A stretch of 64,000 bases of DNA from Flavobacterium urocaniciphilum (GCF_900110615.1 NZ_FOEI01000005.1:159428-223427), one strand, 5' to 3'; numbered from the stretch's first letter, positions 14,643 to 23,942 are shown. Numbers and translations are program-made. Notes: generated by a model not told the origin, from the sequence alone.

Positions 14643-15736
14643 TATACGTTAAAACGGAAATGCATTACATCACCATCTTTTACGATATACTCTTTACCTT
14701 CAACACGTAATTTTCCAGCTTCTTTTACTTTTGCTTCTGATCCAAAGTTTGAATAATCTTCAAAAGCAATAACTTCTGCACGGATAAATCCTTTTTCGAA
14801 ATCTGAGTGAATAACTCCAGCTGCTTGAGGTGCTGTATCACCAATTCCGATAGTCCAAGCTCTTACTTCTTTAACTCCAGCTGTGAAATACGTTTGTAAG
14901 TTTAATAATTTATAAGCTGCACGAATTAAAACTGCTGAACCTGGTTCTGTTAATCCCATATCTTCTAAGAAAACTTGACGTTCTTCGTAACTTTCTAATT
15001 CATTAATATCCGCTTCAGCACCAACTGAAAGTACAATAACCTCAGCATGCTCGTCTTTTACTAATTCGCGAACTTGATCTACATATTTATTTCCGTTTAC
15101 AGCAGAAGCTTCGTCAACATTACAAACATATAAAACTGGTTTTGCAGTAATTAATTGAAAAGCATCGTATAAAGCTTCTTCTTCATTACCATTAGGAACT
15201 ACCGTTCTAGCTGATTTTCCTTGTAATAAAGCTTCTTTAATTCTATCTAAGATAGCTTTTTCAATTTTTGCTTCAGCATTACCTGTTTTAGCACCTTTAT
15301 TCGCTTTTTCTAAACGTTTTTCAACTGTTTCTAAGTCTTTTAATTGTAATTCGATATCGATAGTTTCTTTATCACGAATTGGGTTTACATTTCCATCAAC
15401 GTGTACGATATTATCGTTATCAAAACAACGTAAAACGTGAATAATAGCGTTACATTCTCTAATATTTCCTAAGAATTGATTTCCTAAACCTTCACCTTTA
15501 CTCGCACCTTTTACTAAACCTGCAATATCAACAATATCAACTGTTGCCATTTGAACACGCTCTGGTTTAACCAATTCCTCTAATCTAGCGATTCTTGGAT
15601 CTGGTACGTTTACTACTCCAATATTTGGTTCGATAGTACAAAACGGGAAGTTTGCACTTTGCGCTTTTGCGTTTGATAAACAATTAAATAATGTCGATTT
15701 TCCTACGTTTGGTAAGCCTACAATTCCTGCTTTCAT
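14642..15736 (-). CDS. ychF: Redox-regulated ATPase YchF (Obg-family)
   Basis: The 364-aa protein is standard YchF. The P-loop GLPNVGKS is at residues 7-14, followed by NAKAQSANFPFCTIEPNIG (switch I region) and DIAGLVKGASKGEGLGNQFL (G3 with switch II). A coiled-coil segment lies at about 130-190 and a C-terminal TGS domain ends EGKEYIVKDGDVMHFRFNV. YchF binds ATP in preference to GTP, associates with ribosomes and is a negative regulator of oxidative-stress responses in other bacteria. It is a single gene with its own terminator. The leader contains a TCCCCGAAGGGGA hairpin at 15753-15765. Confidence 0.96.
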   Translation of the reverse strand: MKAGIVGLPNVGKSTLFNCLSNAKAQSANFPFCTIEPNIGVVNVPDPRIARLEELVKPERVQMATVDIVDIAGLVKGASKGEGLGNQFLGNIRECNAIIHVLRCFDNDNIVHVDGNVNPIRDKETIDIELQLKDLETVEKRLEKANKGAKTGNAEAKIEKAILDRIKEALLQGKSARTVVPNGNEEEALYDAFQLITAKPVLYVCNVDEASAVNGNKYVDQVRELVKDEHAEVIVLSVGAEADINELESYEERQVFLEDMGLTEPGSAVLIRAAYKLLNLQTYFTAGVKEVRAWTIGIGDTAPQAAGVIHSDFEKGFIRAEVIAFEDYSNFGSEAKVKEAGKLRVEGKEYIVKDGDVMHFRFNV

Positions 15737-15752
15737 ATTTTTGAGCCCTAAA

Positions 15753-15765
15753 TCCCCGAAGGGGA
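15753..15765. other. Short GC-rich hairpin in the ychF leader
   Basis: TCCCCGAAGGGGA is a perfect small hairpin in otherwise AT-rich DNA, 17-29 bp before the ychF ATG. A similar TTCCCCGAAAGGGGAA unit works as a terminator at 54760-54775. Here there is no U-run in either direction, so termination is unlikely. Confidence 0.4.
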
Positions 15766-15838
15766 CTTTTCCACGGGTTGTTTAAATTATTTTATATTTT
15801 TTAAAAGTAGTTTTTCAAAAAAACTTTTTACTTAAAAT

Positions 15839-16189
15839 TTATTCATTATGTAAAAATGATTGTCTGTTTAAAAGTGTTTCTTCACTTTCAACATGATTAT
15901 CGTCTGGTACACAACAATCAACCGGACAAACAGCAGCACATTGAGGTTCTTCATGGAAACCTTTACATTCTGTACATTTACCTGGAACAATATAATATAA
16001 ATCGTCTGATAAAGGTGTTTGAGCCGCATCAGAATCAACTTCTGTTCCGTCTGGTAAAATGATTTTTCCTGAAAGTTTAGTTCCATCTTTCCATCTCCAA
16101 TCATCTGCTCCTTCATATATTGCTGTATTTGGACATTCTGGTTCGCAAGCCCCACAATTAATACATTCGTCTGTTATTATAATTGCCAT
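15839..16189 (-). CDS. 2[4Fe-4S] ferredoxin
   Basis: The 116-aa protein has two cluster motifs: C9-x2-C12-x2-C15-x3-C19P ([12 protein letters not shown]) and C72-x2-C75-x8-C84-x3-C88P ([18 protein letters not shown]), with further Cys at 92-93. The widely spaced second motif is typical of Allochromatium-type ferredoxins, which have one very low-potential cluster. About 50 residues separate the two motifs, longer than in small clostridial ferredoxins. It is a cytoplasmic electron carrier, divergent from the acyl-CoA reductase gene. Its partner is unknown. Confidence 0.93.
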   Translation of the reverse strand: MAIIITDECINCGACEPECPNTAIYEGADDWRWKDGTKLSGKIILPDGTEVDSDAAQTPLSDDLYYIVPGKCTECKGFHEEPQCAAVCPVDCCVPDDNHVESEETLLNRQSFLHNE

Positions 16190-16196
16190 TTTTTTT

Positions 16197-16229
16197 AAGT
16201 TAGAAGTTAGAAGTTGGAAGTTAGAAGAA
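16197..16229. repeat. Tandem GTTAGAA heptamer repeat (family D), copy 1
   Basis: About four units (AAGTTAGAAGTTAGAAGTTG and onward) lie in the divergent gap between the ferredoxin and acyl-CoA reductase genes. The reverse complement is closely related to 21048-21080, just upstream of uvrA. Confidence 0.6.
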
Positions 16230-16265
16230 TTTTAATTTCCTCTAAACATTTACAACTTATTTGCT

Positions 16266-16273
16266 TAATTTTG
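16266..16273 (+). promoter_or_regulatory. Putative -7 element of the acyl-CoA reductase promoter
   Basis: TAATTTTG, followed by TGCAAAAATA, fits the TAnnTTTG consensus 40 bp before the ATG at 16314. The same octamer occurs before uvrA and ftsE. No clear -33 box is visible. Confidence 0.45.
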
Positions 16274-16313
16274 TGCAAAAATACAACGTAAACCCATTAT
16301 AAACAAATATCGA

Positions 16314-17372
16314 ATGTTACAATCTGAAATAAAAAATTGTTTTGTTGAATTAGGAAAATTTTTAAGTCAGTTTTCTTTAGACAATAATCAGCAAAAAAGT
16401 GAGGTTAAAAACAATGATTTATTTTTCCATTCGTTCATAGATTTGATTGAATTATCACAATCTCACAACAATTGGTTTACACCTGAAAATGTACATTATA
16501 GTATTACAAATTGGGCCGAAGCTTTAACGGAAGACAATTTAAATCAGTGGCTATCACATTATACTTTCAAAGAAAAAGATCCTAAAAATGTAGGTTTAAT
16601 TTTAGCTGGTAATATTCCTCTAGTAGGTTTTCATGATTTTCTTTCGGTTTTAATTTCTGGAAACAATGTAATTATCAAAACATCTAGTAAAGACGATCAT
16701 TTAATAAAATTTTTAGCCAATTATTTAATTTCGTTAGACGATCAATTAAAAAATAAAATAACATTTGTTGAAGGTAAATTAGAAAACTTTGATGCGGTTA
16801 TTGCTACTGGAAGTAATAATACTTCTCGTTATTTTGAATATTATTTTGCTTCTGTTCCAAATATTATTCGCAAAAGTAGAAATTCTGTGGCTGTTTTATC
16901 AGGTAATGAAACATTGGAAGATATGGAATTACTAAGTGAAGATGTTTTCAGATATTTTGGTTTAGGTTGCCGAAATGTTTCTAAAATATTTGTTCCAAAA
17001 AATTACGATTTCGAGCTATTTTTCAAAGGAATGTATGCACAAAAAGACGTAATTTTCTACGAAAAATATGCTAATAATTACGATTATAATAAAGCGGTAT
17101 TTTTAATGAGTAATTTCGAATTATTAGACAACGAATTTTTAACCATTAAAGAAGATACGAGCTACTCCTCACCTATTTCATCTTTATTTTATGAATATTA
17201 TGAGGATGTTGAAGATTTAAAAACGCGTTTCAAAAACGATTCTGAGCAAATTCAATGCATTGTTTCCAACGGAATAATTGAAGATTCTGTAAAATTTGGT
17301 GAAACTCAAAAACCAAAACTTTGGGATTATGCAGACAATGTTGATACTATTTTGTTTTTAAATAATTTATAA
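16314..17372 (+). CDS. Acyl-CoA reductase (LuxC-like aldehyde dehydrogenase superfamily)
   Basis: The 352-aa protein carries the LuxC/acyl-CoA reductase pattern: VGLILAGNIPLVGFHDFLSV (about 93-112), the cofactor region VIATGSNNTSRYFEYYF, and RNSVAVLSGNETLEDM before the catalytic cysteine Cys219 in YFGLGCRNVSKIFVP. Family members reduce fatty acyl-CoA or acyl thioesters to aldehydes with NAD(P)H. The physiological substrate in flavobacteria is not known to me. It lies directly before serC and divergently from a ferredoxin, an arrangement I recall as common in this family of bacteria. Confidence 0.87.
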   Translation: MLQSEIKNCFVELGKFLSQFSLDNNQQKSEVKNNDLFFHSFIDLIELSQSHNNWFTPENVHYSITNWAEALTEDNLNQWLSHYTFKEKDPKNVGLILAGNIPLVGFHDFLSVLISGNNVIIKTSSKDDHLIKFLANYLISLDDQLKNKITFVEGKLENFDAVIATGSNNTSRYFEYYFASVPNIIRKSRNSVAVLSGNETLEDMELLSEDVFRYFGLGCRNVSKIFVPKNYDFELFFKGMYAQKDVIFYEKYANNYDYNKAVFLMSNFELLDNEFLTIKEDTSYSSPISSLFYEYYEDVEDLKTRFKNDSEQIQCIVSNGIIEDSVKFGETQKPKLWDYADNVDTILFLNNL

Positions 17373-17492
17373 GTTATGGATATCTCCAAATTAATTCAAA
17401 ATCAAAAAAAGAAAGAAATACATATACATAAACCTAACTTTAACCTAGAAGCCAGAGTAAATTCTGGTCGCAACAACACAACAAAAAACAAC
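17373..17492 (+). other. In-frame leader between the acyl-CoA reductase gene and serC
   Basis: The 120-nt gap is open in the serC frame from an ATG at 17376. It would encode a basic 39-residue extension containing NFNLEARVNSGRNN that has no counterpart in SerC. It includes the small hairpin CCAGAGTAAATTCTGG (about 17452-17467). Either it is untranslated leader that happens to be open, or a leader peptide controlling serC. I therefore start serC at 17493. Confidence 0.35.
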
Positions 17493-18566
17493 ATGACAAA
17501 ACACAATTTTAGTGCTGGACCTTGCATTTTACCTAAAGAGGTATTTGAAAAGGCAGCACAAGCCGTTCTTAACTTTAATTATTCTGGTTTATCTATTCTA
17601 GAAATTTCACACCGTAGCAAAGATTTTGTAGCGGTTATGGAAGAAGCTCGCGCTTTAGCATTAGAGCTTTTAGGATTGGAAAACAAAGGCTATCAAGCAT
17701 TATTTTTACATGGTGGTGCTAGTTTAGAATTTTTAATGGTTCCTTACAATTTAATGAAAGTTGATGGTAAAGCTGCCTATTTAGACACTGGTACTTGGGC
17801 AAGTGGCGCTATTAAAGAAGCTAAACATTTTGGAGAAACTTTAGTATTAGCCTCTTCAAAATCAGAAAATTATAATTTTATTCCAAAAGATTATATTGTA
17901 CCTGCTGATGCAGATTATTTACATTGTACAAGTAACAATACCATCTTCGGAACACAAATGAAATCATTCCCAAAAACCAATATTCCAATGGTTTGCGATA
18001 TGAGTTCAGATATTTTTTCAAGAAGCATCGATTTTTCTCAATTTGATTTAATATATGCCGGAGCTCAAAAAAATATGGGTCCAGCTGGTGTAACATTAGT
18101 TGTAGTGAAGGAAGAAATTTTAGGTAAAACTGGAAGAGAAATTCCAAACATGCTAAATTTCCAACAACATATTGCTAAAGAAAGTATGTATAACACACCA
18201 CCGGTTTTTGCTATTTACACTTCATTATTGACGTTACAATGGTTAAAAGCAAATGGTGGAATTTCAGCTATCGAAAAAATCAACGAACAAAAAGCACAAT
18301 TACTTTACACAGAAATCGACAGAAATCCATTGTTTAAAGGAACTGCTGTTGTAGAAGATCGAAGTAATATGAATGCTACATTCGTTTTAACTGACGAATC
18401 GTTAACAGAAAAATTTGATGCTATGTGGAAAGCAGCAGGCATCTCTGGATTAACCGGACATCGATCAGTTGGAGGCTATAGAGCTTCTATGTACAATGCA
18501 CTTCCAATTGAAAGTGTTCAGGTTTTAGTAGATGTGATGCAAGAATTAGAGACAAGTGTTCAGTAA
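17493..18566 (+). CDS. serC: Phosphoserine aminotransferase
   Basis: The 357-aa class V aminotransferase starts MTKHNFSAGPCILP, which matches the usual SerC N-terminus. Motifs include LHGGASLEFLMVPYNL, the phosphate-cup region HCTSNNTIFGTQM, VCDMSSDIFSRSIDF, and the PLP lysine Lys193 in IYAGAQKNMGPAGVT. It converts 3-phosphohydroxypyruvate and glutamate to phosphoserine and 2-oxoglutarate. It is followed 91 bp later by serA, so the two first steps of serine synthesis are together; serB is not in the window. The last four codons (TSVQ) and the stop lie inside a family E repeat. Confidence 0.95.
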   Translation: MTKHNFSAGPCILPKEVFEKAAQAVLNFNYSGLSILEISHRSKDFVAVMEEARALALELLGLENKGYQALFLHGGASLEFLMVPYNLMKVDGKAAYLDTGTWASGAIKEAKHFGETLVLASSKSENYNFIPKDYIVPADADYLHCTSNNTIFGTQMKSFPKTNIPMVCDMSSDIFSRSIDFSQFDLIYAGAQKNMGPAGVTLVVVKEEILGKTGREIPNMLNFQQHIAKESMYNTPPVFAIYTSLLTLQWLKANGGISAIEKINEQKAQLLYTEIDRNPLFKGTAVVEDRSNMNATFVLTDESLTEKFDAMWKAAGISGLTGHRSVGGYRASMYNALPIESVQVLVDVMQELETSVQ

Positions 18567-18588
18567 TTAGTTTCAAGTATTCAGTAAA
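18555..18588. repeat. TTCAGTAA-type low-complexity repeat over the serC stop (family E)
   Basis: AGTGTTCAGTAATTAG followed by TTTCAAGTATTCAGTAA makes tandem TTCAGTAA units. AGTGTTCAGT is identical to two copies near 50863 and 50884. The repeat encodes the C-terminus of SerC. Confidence 0.5.
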
Positions 18589-18657
18589 TAAAATTAAAAT
18601 ATTGGGTTACATGTTTTTCAAATAAACAAATAACCGGTTAAACAAATAAACATAAGA

Positions 18658-19611
18658 ATGAAAATATTAGCCAACGACGGAATATCAAAAAGTGGTATAA
18701 AAGCCTTAGAAAAAGCTGGATTTGAAGTAATAACAACAAAAGTTGCCCAAGAGCAAGTTGCCAATTACATCAATACCAATAATGTTCAAGTGGTTCTAGT
18801 AAGAAGTGCAACAAAAATTAAACAAGATATTATAGATGCTTGTCCGGGATTAAAAATCATCGGTCGTGGTGGTGTTGGAATGGACAATATCGATGTAGAT
18901 TATGCACGCTCAAAAGGAATTCATGTAATTAATACACCAGCAGCATCTTCAGAAAGTGTGGCGGAATTAGTATTCGCACATTTATTTTCAGGTGTTCGAT
19001 TTTTACATGATGCCAATAGAAACATGCCTTTAGAAGGTGACACAAATTTCAATGGTTTGAAAAAAGCATACGCTAACGGATTAGAACTTCGTGGTAAAAC
19101 ATTAGGAATTATTGGTTTCGGACGAATTGGTCAAGCTGTAGCTAAAATGGCTTTAGGATTAGGAATGAAAGTAATTGCTGTTGATAAATACGTAAATGAA
19201 GCTGTAGTACGTGTAGATTTCTATAACGGACAATTTATCAATGTTGAAATCGTCACGGAATCTATGGAAGATTTATTTAAACATTCAGATTTTATTACAC
19301 TTCACGTTCCTGCACAGGAAGGTTATGTAATTGATAAAGCTGAATTCGATTTAATGAAAGATGAAGTTGGAATTGTAAATTGTTCTCGTGGTGGTGTAAT
19401 CAATGAAGTAGCATTAGTGGAAGCGTTAGATGCTGAAAAAGTATTATTTGCTGGATTAGATGTTTTTGAAAATGAACCAACACCGGAAATTCAAATCTTA
19501 ATGCATCCAAAAATTTCATTAACGCCTCATATTGGTGCAGCTACTTTAGAAGCTCAAGATCGTATTGGAACTGAGCTTGCAGAGCAAATCATTAGTTTGT
19601 TAAAAAACTAA
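18658..19611 (+). CDS. serA: D-3-phosphoglycerate dehydrogenase (short form)
   Basis: The 317-aa D-2-hydroxyacid dehydrogenase has the NAD-binding motif GFGRIGQA (153-160) and the catalytic triad Arg244 (NCSRGGVI), Glu273 (FENEPTP) and His291 (LTPHIGAAT). RGGVGMDNIDVDYARSKGIHV precedes the hinge. It oxidises 3-phosphoglycerate to 3-phosphohydroxypyruvate, the first step of serine synthesis. It lacks the C-terminal ACT/regulatory domains of E. coli SerA (410 aa), so feedback inhibition by serine through an ACT domain is not expected. The serC-serA pairing supports the specific call. Confidence 0.93.
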   Translation: MKILANDGISKSGIKALEKAGFEVITTKVAQEQVANYINTNNVQVVLVRSATKIKQDIIDACPGLKIIGRGGVGMDNIDVDYARSKGIHVINTPAASSESVAELVFAHLFSGVRFLHDANRNMPLEGDTNFNGLKKAYANGLELRGKTLGIIGFGRIGQAVAKMALGLGMKVIAVDKYVNEAVVRVDFYNGQFINVEIVTESMEDLFKHSDFITLHVPAQEGYVIDKAEFDLMKDEVGIVNCSRGGVINEVALVEALDAEKVLFAGLDVFENEPTPEIQILMHPKISLTPHIGAATLEAQDRIGTELAEQIISLLKN

Positions 19612-19654
19612 CATTTTTTTTATATCTTTATAAAAACTAATAAATTATAAAACT

Positions 19655-20212
19655 ATGTTTGATCAATTAACAGAATTAGTAAAACAATTTGGTGGTGATG
19701 CGGTTGTAAACAATCCAGCCGTACCGAATGAACATAACGAAGCCGTAATGGAAGAAGCTAGTGGTTCTATCCTATCGGGCTTAAAAGATATGGTTGCTGG
19801 TGGAAATATTGGTGATTTAGCAGGAATGCTATCAGGTAAAGAAGCTATAGACATGAATAATCCTGTTGTTAAAGAATTAGCTGGTAAAGTAACAGGTAAT
19901 TTAGGAGAGAAATTCGGATTATCTCCTGAAGCTGCTGGTGGTGTTGCTGGTGGATTAATTCCACAAGTATTAGGCGGATTAGTTAGTAAAGCGCAAGATC
20001 CAAACCAACCAGGTTTCAATGTTCAAGATATTGTTAATTCAATTGGTGGTGGTCAAGGTGGTGGCTTAATGGATATGGTTACTAAATATGGTGGTCAGTT
20101 CGGATTAGACCAAGATGGTGACGGGCAAGTTGGCATGAGTGATGCTGTAGCTGCAGTTACAAAAAAATCTGGCGGTTTAGGCGGTTTATTAGGAAAACTA
20201 TTTGGTAAATAA
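19655..20212 (+). CDS. DUF937/YidB-like protein with an EF-hand-type loop
   Basis: This 185-aa Gly/Ala-rich protein has no signal peptide. The central part, NNPVVKELAGKVTGNLGEKF and AAGGVAGGLIPQVLGGLVSKA, matches the amphipathic helical pattern of the YidB/DUF937 family. The segment DQDGDGQVGMSD (152-163) is a complete 12-residue EF-hand/dockerin calcium loop, with Asp at positions 1, 3, 5 and 12. It follows serA by 43 bp and has its own strong terminator. The function is unknown; calcium binding is inferred from the loop alone. Confidence 0.8.
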   Translation: MFDQLTELVKQFGGDAVVNNPAVPNEHNEAVMEEASGSILSGLKDMVAGGNIGDLAGMLSGKEAIDMNNPVVKELAGKVTGNLGEKFGLSPEAAGGVAGGLIPQVLGGLVSKAQDPNQPGFNVQDIVNSIGGGQGGGLMDMVTKYGGQFGLDQDGDGQVGMSDAVAAVTKKSGGLGGLLGKLFGK

Positions 20213-20238
20213 TTATTTATTTAAAATCAATATAAATT

Positions 20239-20265
20239 AGTCCCGAATATTCGGGACTTTTTTTT
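20239..20265 (+). terminator. Intrinsic terminator
   Basis: AGTCCCGAATATTCGGGACT is a perfect 20-bp palindrome (20239-20258) running straight into eight T. It ends the DUF937-like gene. Confidence 0.92.
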
Positions 20266-20292
20266 ATCTTTATGCTTTCTAACATTCAAGTT

Positions 20293-20712
20293 ATGATGAA
20301 ACAATTTTACATAGTAATTTTGATGTGCTTTTTGGTTTCTTGTCAGTCAAATAAAAAAATGGCTACAGAAAATCCAGAAAAGATGACTAGTGATACTATT
20401 AGAATTGCTAATGAAGAATTAGAATATGAAGTAGTAATTATAGATGCAGGTTTTACATCTTGGTATAATGCTTATGCAAAACCAAGAGGATATTATTCTC
20501 AATCGTATTTAGAATCAAGAAATAGAATTTGGGTTACAGAATGGAATGCAAGAAGTAGAAATCCACAATATTCTGACTTATATCAACTACCAATTGATTA
20601 TCAATTTGATATTAATTACGGATACGAAGTAAATTACATGCTTTATTACTATTTAGTATATTTTCAATTAACCAACAAACAACAATTAGGCGGTTTTACA
20701 GCCAGAATATAA
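20293..20712 (+). CDS. DUF6146-like lipoprotein
   Basis: The protein begins MMKQFYIVILMCFLVSCQSNKK, a lipoprotein signal with the Cys in VSCQS. The frame also opens at 20272, but those codons overlap the terminator region, so 20293 is preferred. The C-terminal half is aromatic-rich (YDLYQLPIDYQFDINYGYEV-like, then NYMLYYYLVYFQ), which I recall as the DUF6146 hallmark in flavobacteria. The role is unknown. It ends 1 bp before the next gene and is probably cotranscribed with it. Confidence 0.8.
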   Translation: MMKQFYIVILMCFLVSCQSNKKMATENPEKMTSDTIRIANEELEYEVVIIDAGFTSWYNAYAKPRGYYSQSYLESRNRIWVTEWNARSRNPQYSDLYQLPIDYQFDINYGYEVNYMLYYYLVYFQLTNKQQLGGFTARI

Positions 20713-20713
20713 C

Positions 20714-21028
20714 ATGAACAAGCTTAAAGAACGCTGGAATATTACAAGTAATTTTCAGTTTTTTATAATTATTTTAGTATTTGCCATTACTGGTTCCACT
20801 TCAGCATATATTGCGAAACCTATTTTAAGCTCTATTGGAATTACCAAAGAAAGCGTGAGTTTGTGGTTGTATTATCCACTTTACATTATTGTTATTTTAC
20901 CTTTTTATAAAATTTTACTTTTTATGTTCGGAACATTATTCGGACAAAGGGTGTTCTTTTGGAATTTCATCAAAAAAATGCTAGACCGTATGAAATTAGG
21001 ATTCATTCATAAAATTTTTGAGAAGTAA
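20714..21028 (+). CDS. DUF6787-like membrane protein
   Basis: The 104-aa protein has two transmembrane helices: FFIIILVFAITGSTSAYIA (about 16-34) and WLYYPLYIIVILPFYKILLFMFG (about 51-73). The pattern LKERWNITSNFQ at the N-terminus and FGQRVFFWNFIKKML at the C-terminus is what I recall for DUF6787. It is an inner-membrane protein of unknown function, with 1 bp between it and the DUF6146-like gene. Confidence 0.8.
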   Translation: MNKLKERWNITSNFQFFIIILVFAITGSTSAYIAKPILSSIGITKESVSLWLYYPLYIIVILPFYKILLFMFGTLFGQRVFFWNFIKKMLDRMKLGFIHKIFEK

Positions 21029-21047
21029 ATCATAAATTTTCAAAAAT

Positions 21048-21080
21048 ACTTCTAACTCCTAACTCCTAACTCCCAACTTT
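21048..21080. repeat. Tandem CTAACTC heptamer repeat (family D), copy 2
   Basis: ACTTCTAACTCCTAACTCC and onward makes about four heptamer units directly upstream of the uvrA promoter. The complement is GTTAGGA/GTTAGAA as in 16197-16229. Confidence 0.6.
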
Positions 21081-21084
21081 ATTG

Positions 21085-21092
21085 TAATTTTG
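21085..21092 (+). promoter_or_regulatory. Putative -7 element of the uvrA promoter
   Basis: TAATTTTG matches TAnnTTTG and lies 18 bp before the ATG at 21111. Because it covers the upstream TTG at 21090, that in-frame TTG is unlikely to be the start. Confidence 0.5.
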
Positions 21093-21110
21093 CATTTTGC
21101 TCAAAAAACT

Positions 21111-23942
21111 ATGCAACACTCAGAAGAAACTATCGAAATTATTGGTGCTCGCGCTCATAATTTAAAAAATATTGACGTTACGATTCCTCGTGAAAAACTA
21201 GTTGTTATTACTGGCTTATCAGGTTCAGGAAAATCTTCTTTGGCATTTGATACCATTTATGCTGAAGGACAACGTCGTTATATTGAAACATTTTCTGCTT
21301 ATGCACGTCAGTTTTTAGGTGGTTTAGAAAGACCAGATGTTGATAAAATAGACGGACTTTCACCAGTTATTGCCATTGAACAAAAAACGACCAATAAAAG
21401 TCCACGTTCTACTGTTGGAACCATCACTGAAATTTACGATTTCCTTCGTCTTTTATATGCTAGAGCTTCAGATGCGTATAGTTATAACACGGGTGAAAAA
21501 ATGGTTTCGTATTCTGATGATCAAATTAAAGAATTAATTTTAGAAGAATTCGATGGTAAACGTATTAATATTTTAGCGCCAGTTATTCGTTCTCGTAAAG
21601 GTCATTATCGCGAATTATTCGAACAAATTGCCAAACAAGGCTTTTTAAAAGTTCGAATTGATGGCGTGATTAAAGATTTAGAATACGGCATGAAAGTCGA
21701 TCGTTATAAAACACACGATATCGAAATAGTAATCGATAGAATTGCGGTTAAAAATGACGAAGACACCGATAAAAGATTAACCGAAAGTATTAAAGTTGCC
21801 ATGCATCATGGTGATGATATCATGATGGTAATCGAACAAGACACGGAAGAACCACGCTTTTACAGTAGAAGTTTAATGTGCCCGACTTCAGGTATTTCAT
21901 ATCCAAATCCCGAACCCAATAACTTTTCATTTAATTCACCAAAAGGCGCTTGTCCAACTTGTAATGGTTTAGGTGTTGTAAATGAAATCAATCTACAGAA
22001 AATCATTCCAAACCCAAAAGTTTCAATAAAATCTGGAGGTTTTGCACCGTTAGGTGAATATAAAAGTTCATGGATTTTTAAACAATTGGAATTTATTGGC
22101 GAAAAATTCGGATTCAAATTAACCGATCCAATAGAAGCAATTCCTGCAGAAGCAATGGAAATGATTTTATATGGTGGAAACGAGAAATTTTCTGTGGTTT
22201 CTAAAGTCATGGGAATTACCAAAGATTATAAAATTGACTTTGAAGGAATTTCAAACTTTATCAAAAATCAATTCGAACAATCGGAAACTCAAAGTATCAG
22301 ACGTTGGGCTAAAGAATTCATGGACGAAAATAATTGTTCAGAATGTGAAGGAACACGTTTAAGAAAAGAAGTATTGTACTTTAAAATCAACGATAAAAGT
22401 ATTGGCGATTTAGTACACATGGATATTGTGGAATTAAGCAAATGGTTTTCAGAATTACCACAGCACTTATCTGATAAACAACAAACTATTGCTGCAGAAA
22501 TTCTAAAAGAAATAAATGCAAGAATCAACTTTTTATTAGATGTTGGTTTAGATTATTTATGTTTGAATAGAAGTTCGAAAACACTTTCTGGTGGAGAAGC
22601 GCAACGAATTCGTTTAGCTACTCAAATTGGATCGCAATTAGTTGGCGTTTTATATATTTTAGATGAACCTAGTATTGGTTTACATCAACGTGACAACGAA
22701 AGATTAATCAAATCGTTAGAAAGTTTACGTGATATTGGCAACTCCGTTTTAGTTGTAGAACACGATAAAGACATGATTGTTCGTGCCGATCATGTTATTG
22801 ATATTGGTCCGAAAGCCGGAAAACATGGCGGGCAAATTATCAGTCAAGGTACACCAGCTGAATTATTAAAAGAAAAAACAATTACGGCACAATTCCTAAA
22901 TGGAAAAATGCAAATTGAAGTTCCTAAAACAAGAAGAGAAGGAAACGGAAAATTCCTAAAATTGAAAGGAGCGACAGGAAATAACTTAAAAAATGTTTCG
23001 ATTGACATTCCGTTAGGAAAAATGATTTGCGTTTCTGGAGTTTCTGGAAGTGGAAAATCGACTTTAATTAACGAAACGTTGTATCCTATATTAAATGCGC
23101 ATTTTTATAATGCAGTAAAAAAACCTCAGCCTTATAAGAAAATTGAAGGTTTAGAGCATATTGACAAGGTTATTGATATCGACCAAAGTCCAATTGGAAG
23201 AACTCCTAGAAGTAATCCAGCGACATATACTGATGTGTTTTCTGAAATTAGAACTTTATTTACAATGACACCAGAATCTATGATTCGTGGATATAAGCCA
23301 GGTCGATTCAGTTTTAATGTAAAAGGCGGAAGATGCGAAACCTGTGAAGGTTCTGGAGTAAGAACAATTGAAATGAGTTTCTTACCGGATGTTTATGTAG
23401 AATGTGAAACGTGTCAAGGAAAACGCTTCAATAGAGAAACGTTGGAAATTCGTTACAAAGGAAAATCAATTTCTGATGTATTGAATATGACTGTAGATGA
23501 AGCAGTTGAATTCTTTGAAAATATTCCTAAAATTTACAGAAAAGTAAAAACCATTCAAGATGTTGGTTTAGGTTATATTACATTAGGACAACAAAGTACG
23601 ACTCTTTCTGGTGGTGAAGCACAACGTATTAAATTAGCGGGTGAATTATCTAAAAAAGATACAGGAAACACCTTTTATATTTTAGATGAACCCACAACTG
23701 GACTGCATTTTGAAGACATTCGTATTTTGATGGATGTTATCAATAAATTAGTAGATAAAGGCAATACCGTTTTAATTATTGAACATAATTTAGACGTTAT
23801 TAAATTGGCCGATTATATTATTGATATTGGTTTAGAAGGCGGAAAAGGCGGCGGAGAAGTATTATGTACTGGAACTCCAGAAGAAATTGTGAAAAATAAA
23901 AAAAGTTATACGGCTCAGTTTTTGAAAAAAGAATTATCTTAG
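21111..23942 (+). CDS. uvrA: Excinuclease ABC subunit A
   Basis: The 943-aa tandem ABC ATPase of nucleotide excision repair. The first Walker A is [20 protein letters not shown]. The first zinc module has [13 protein letters not shown]...CPTCNGLG, and the first signature is [18 protein letters not shown] with the Walker [16 protein letters not shown]. The second half repeats this: [17 protein letters not shown], the zinc finger CETCEGSG...CETCQGKR, and [18 protein letters not shown]. UvrA dimers scan DNA for bulky lesions and load UvrB; no uvrB or uvrC is in the window. I chose [20 protein letters not shown] as start because the upstream extension overlaps the promoter. Confidence 0.97.
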   Translation: MQHSEETIEIIGARAHNLKNIDVTIPREKLVVITGLSGSGKSSLAFDTIYAEGQRRYIETFSAYARQFLGGLERPDVDKIDGLSPVIAIEQKTTNKSPRSTVGTITEIYDFLRLLYARASDAYSYNTGEKMVSYSDDQIKELILEEFDGKRINILAPVIRSRKGHYRELFEQIAKQGFLKVRIDGVIKDLEYGMKVDRYKTHDIEIVIDRIAVKNDEDTDKRLTESIKVAMHHGDDIMMVIEQDTEEPRFYSRSLMCPTSGISYPNPEPNNFSFNSPKGACPTCNGLGVVNEINLQKIIPNPKVSIKSGGFAPLGEYKSSWIFKQLEFIGEKFGFKLTDPIEAIPAEAMEMILYGGNEKFSVVSKVMGITKDYKIDFEGISNFIKNQFEQSETQSIRRWAKEFMDENNCSECEGTRLRKEVLYFKINDKSIGDLVHMDIVELSKWFSELPQHLSDKQQTIAAEILKEINARINFLLDVGLDYLCLNRSSKTLSGGEAQRIRLATQIGSQLVGVLYILDEPSIGLHQRDNERLIKSLESLRDIGNSVLVVEHDKDMIVRADHVIDIGPKAGKHGGQIISQGTPAELLKEKTITAQFLNGKMQIEVPKTRREGNGKFLKLKGATGNNLKNVSIDIPLGKMICVSGVSGSGKSTLINETLYPILNAHFYNAVKKPQPYKKIEGLEHIDKVIDIDQSPIGRTPRSNPATYTDVFSEIRTLFTMTPESMIRGYKPGRFSFNVKGGRCETCEGSGVRTIEMSFLPDVYVECETCQGKRFNRETLEIRYKGKSISDVLNMTVDEAVEFFENIPKIYRKVKTIQDVGLGYITLGQQSTTLSGGEAQRIKLAGELSKKDTGNTFYILDEPTTGLHFEDIRILMDVINKLVDKGNTVLIIEHNLDVIKLADYIIDIGLEGGKGGGEVLCTGTPEEIVKNKKSYTAQFLKKELS

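Noticed and set aside
15749..15790. Intrinsic terminator upstream of ychF
   Set aside because: The hairpin is present, but no run of T follows on either strand.
15868..16155. 95-aa frame on the minus strand, offset within the ferredoxin gene
   Set aside because: It overlaps the ferredoxin, whose eight-cysteine pattern is unambiguous; the alternative frame has no family features.
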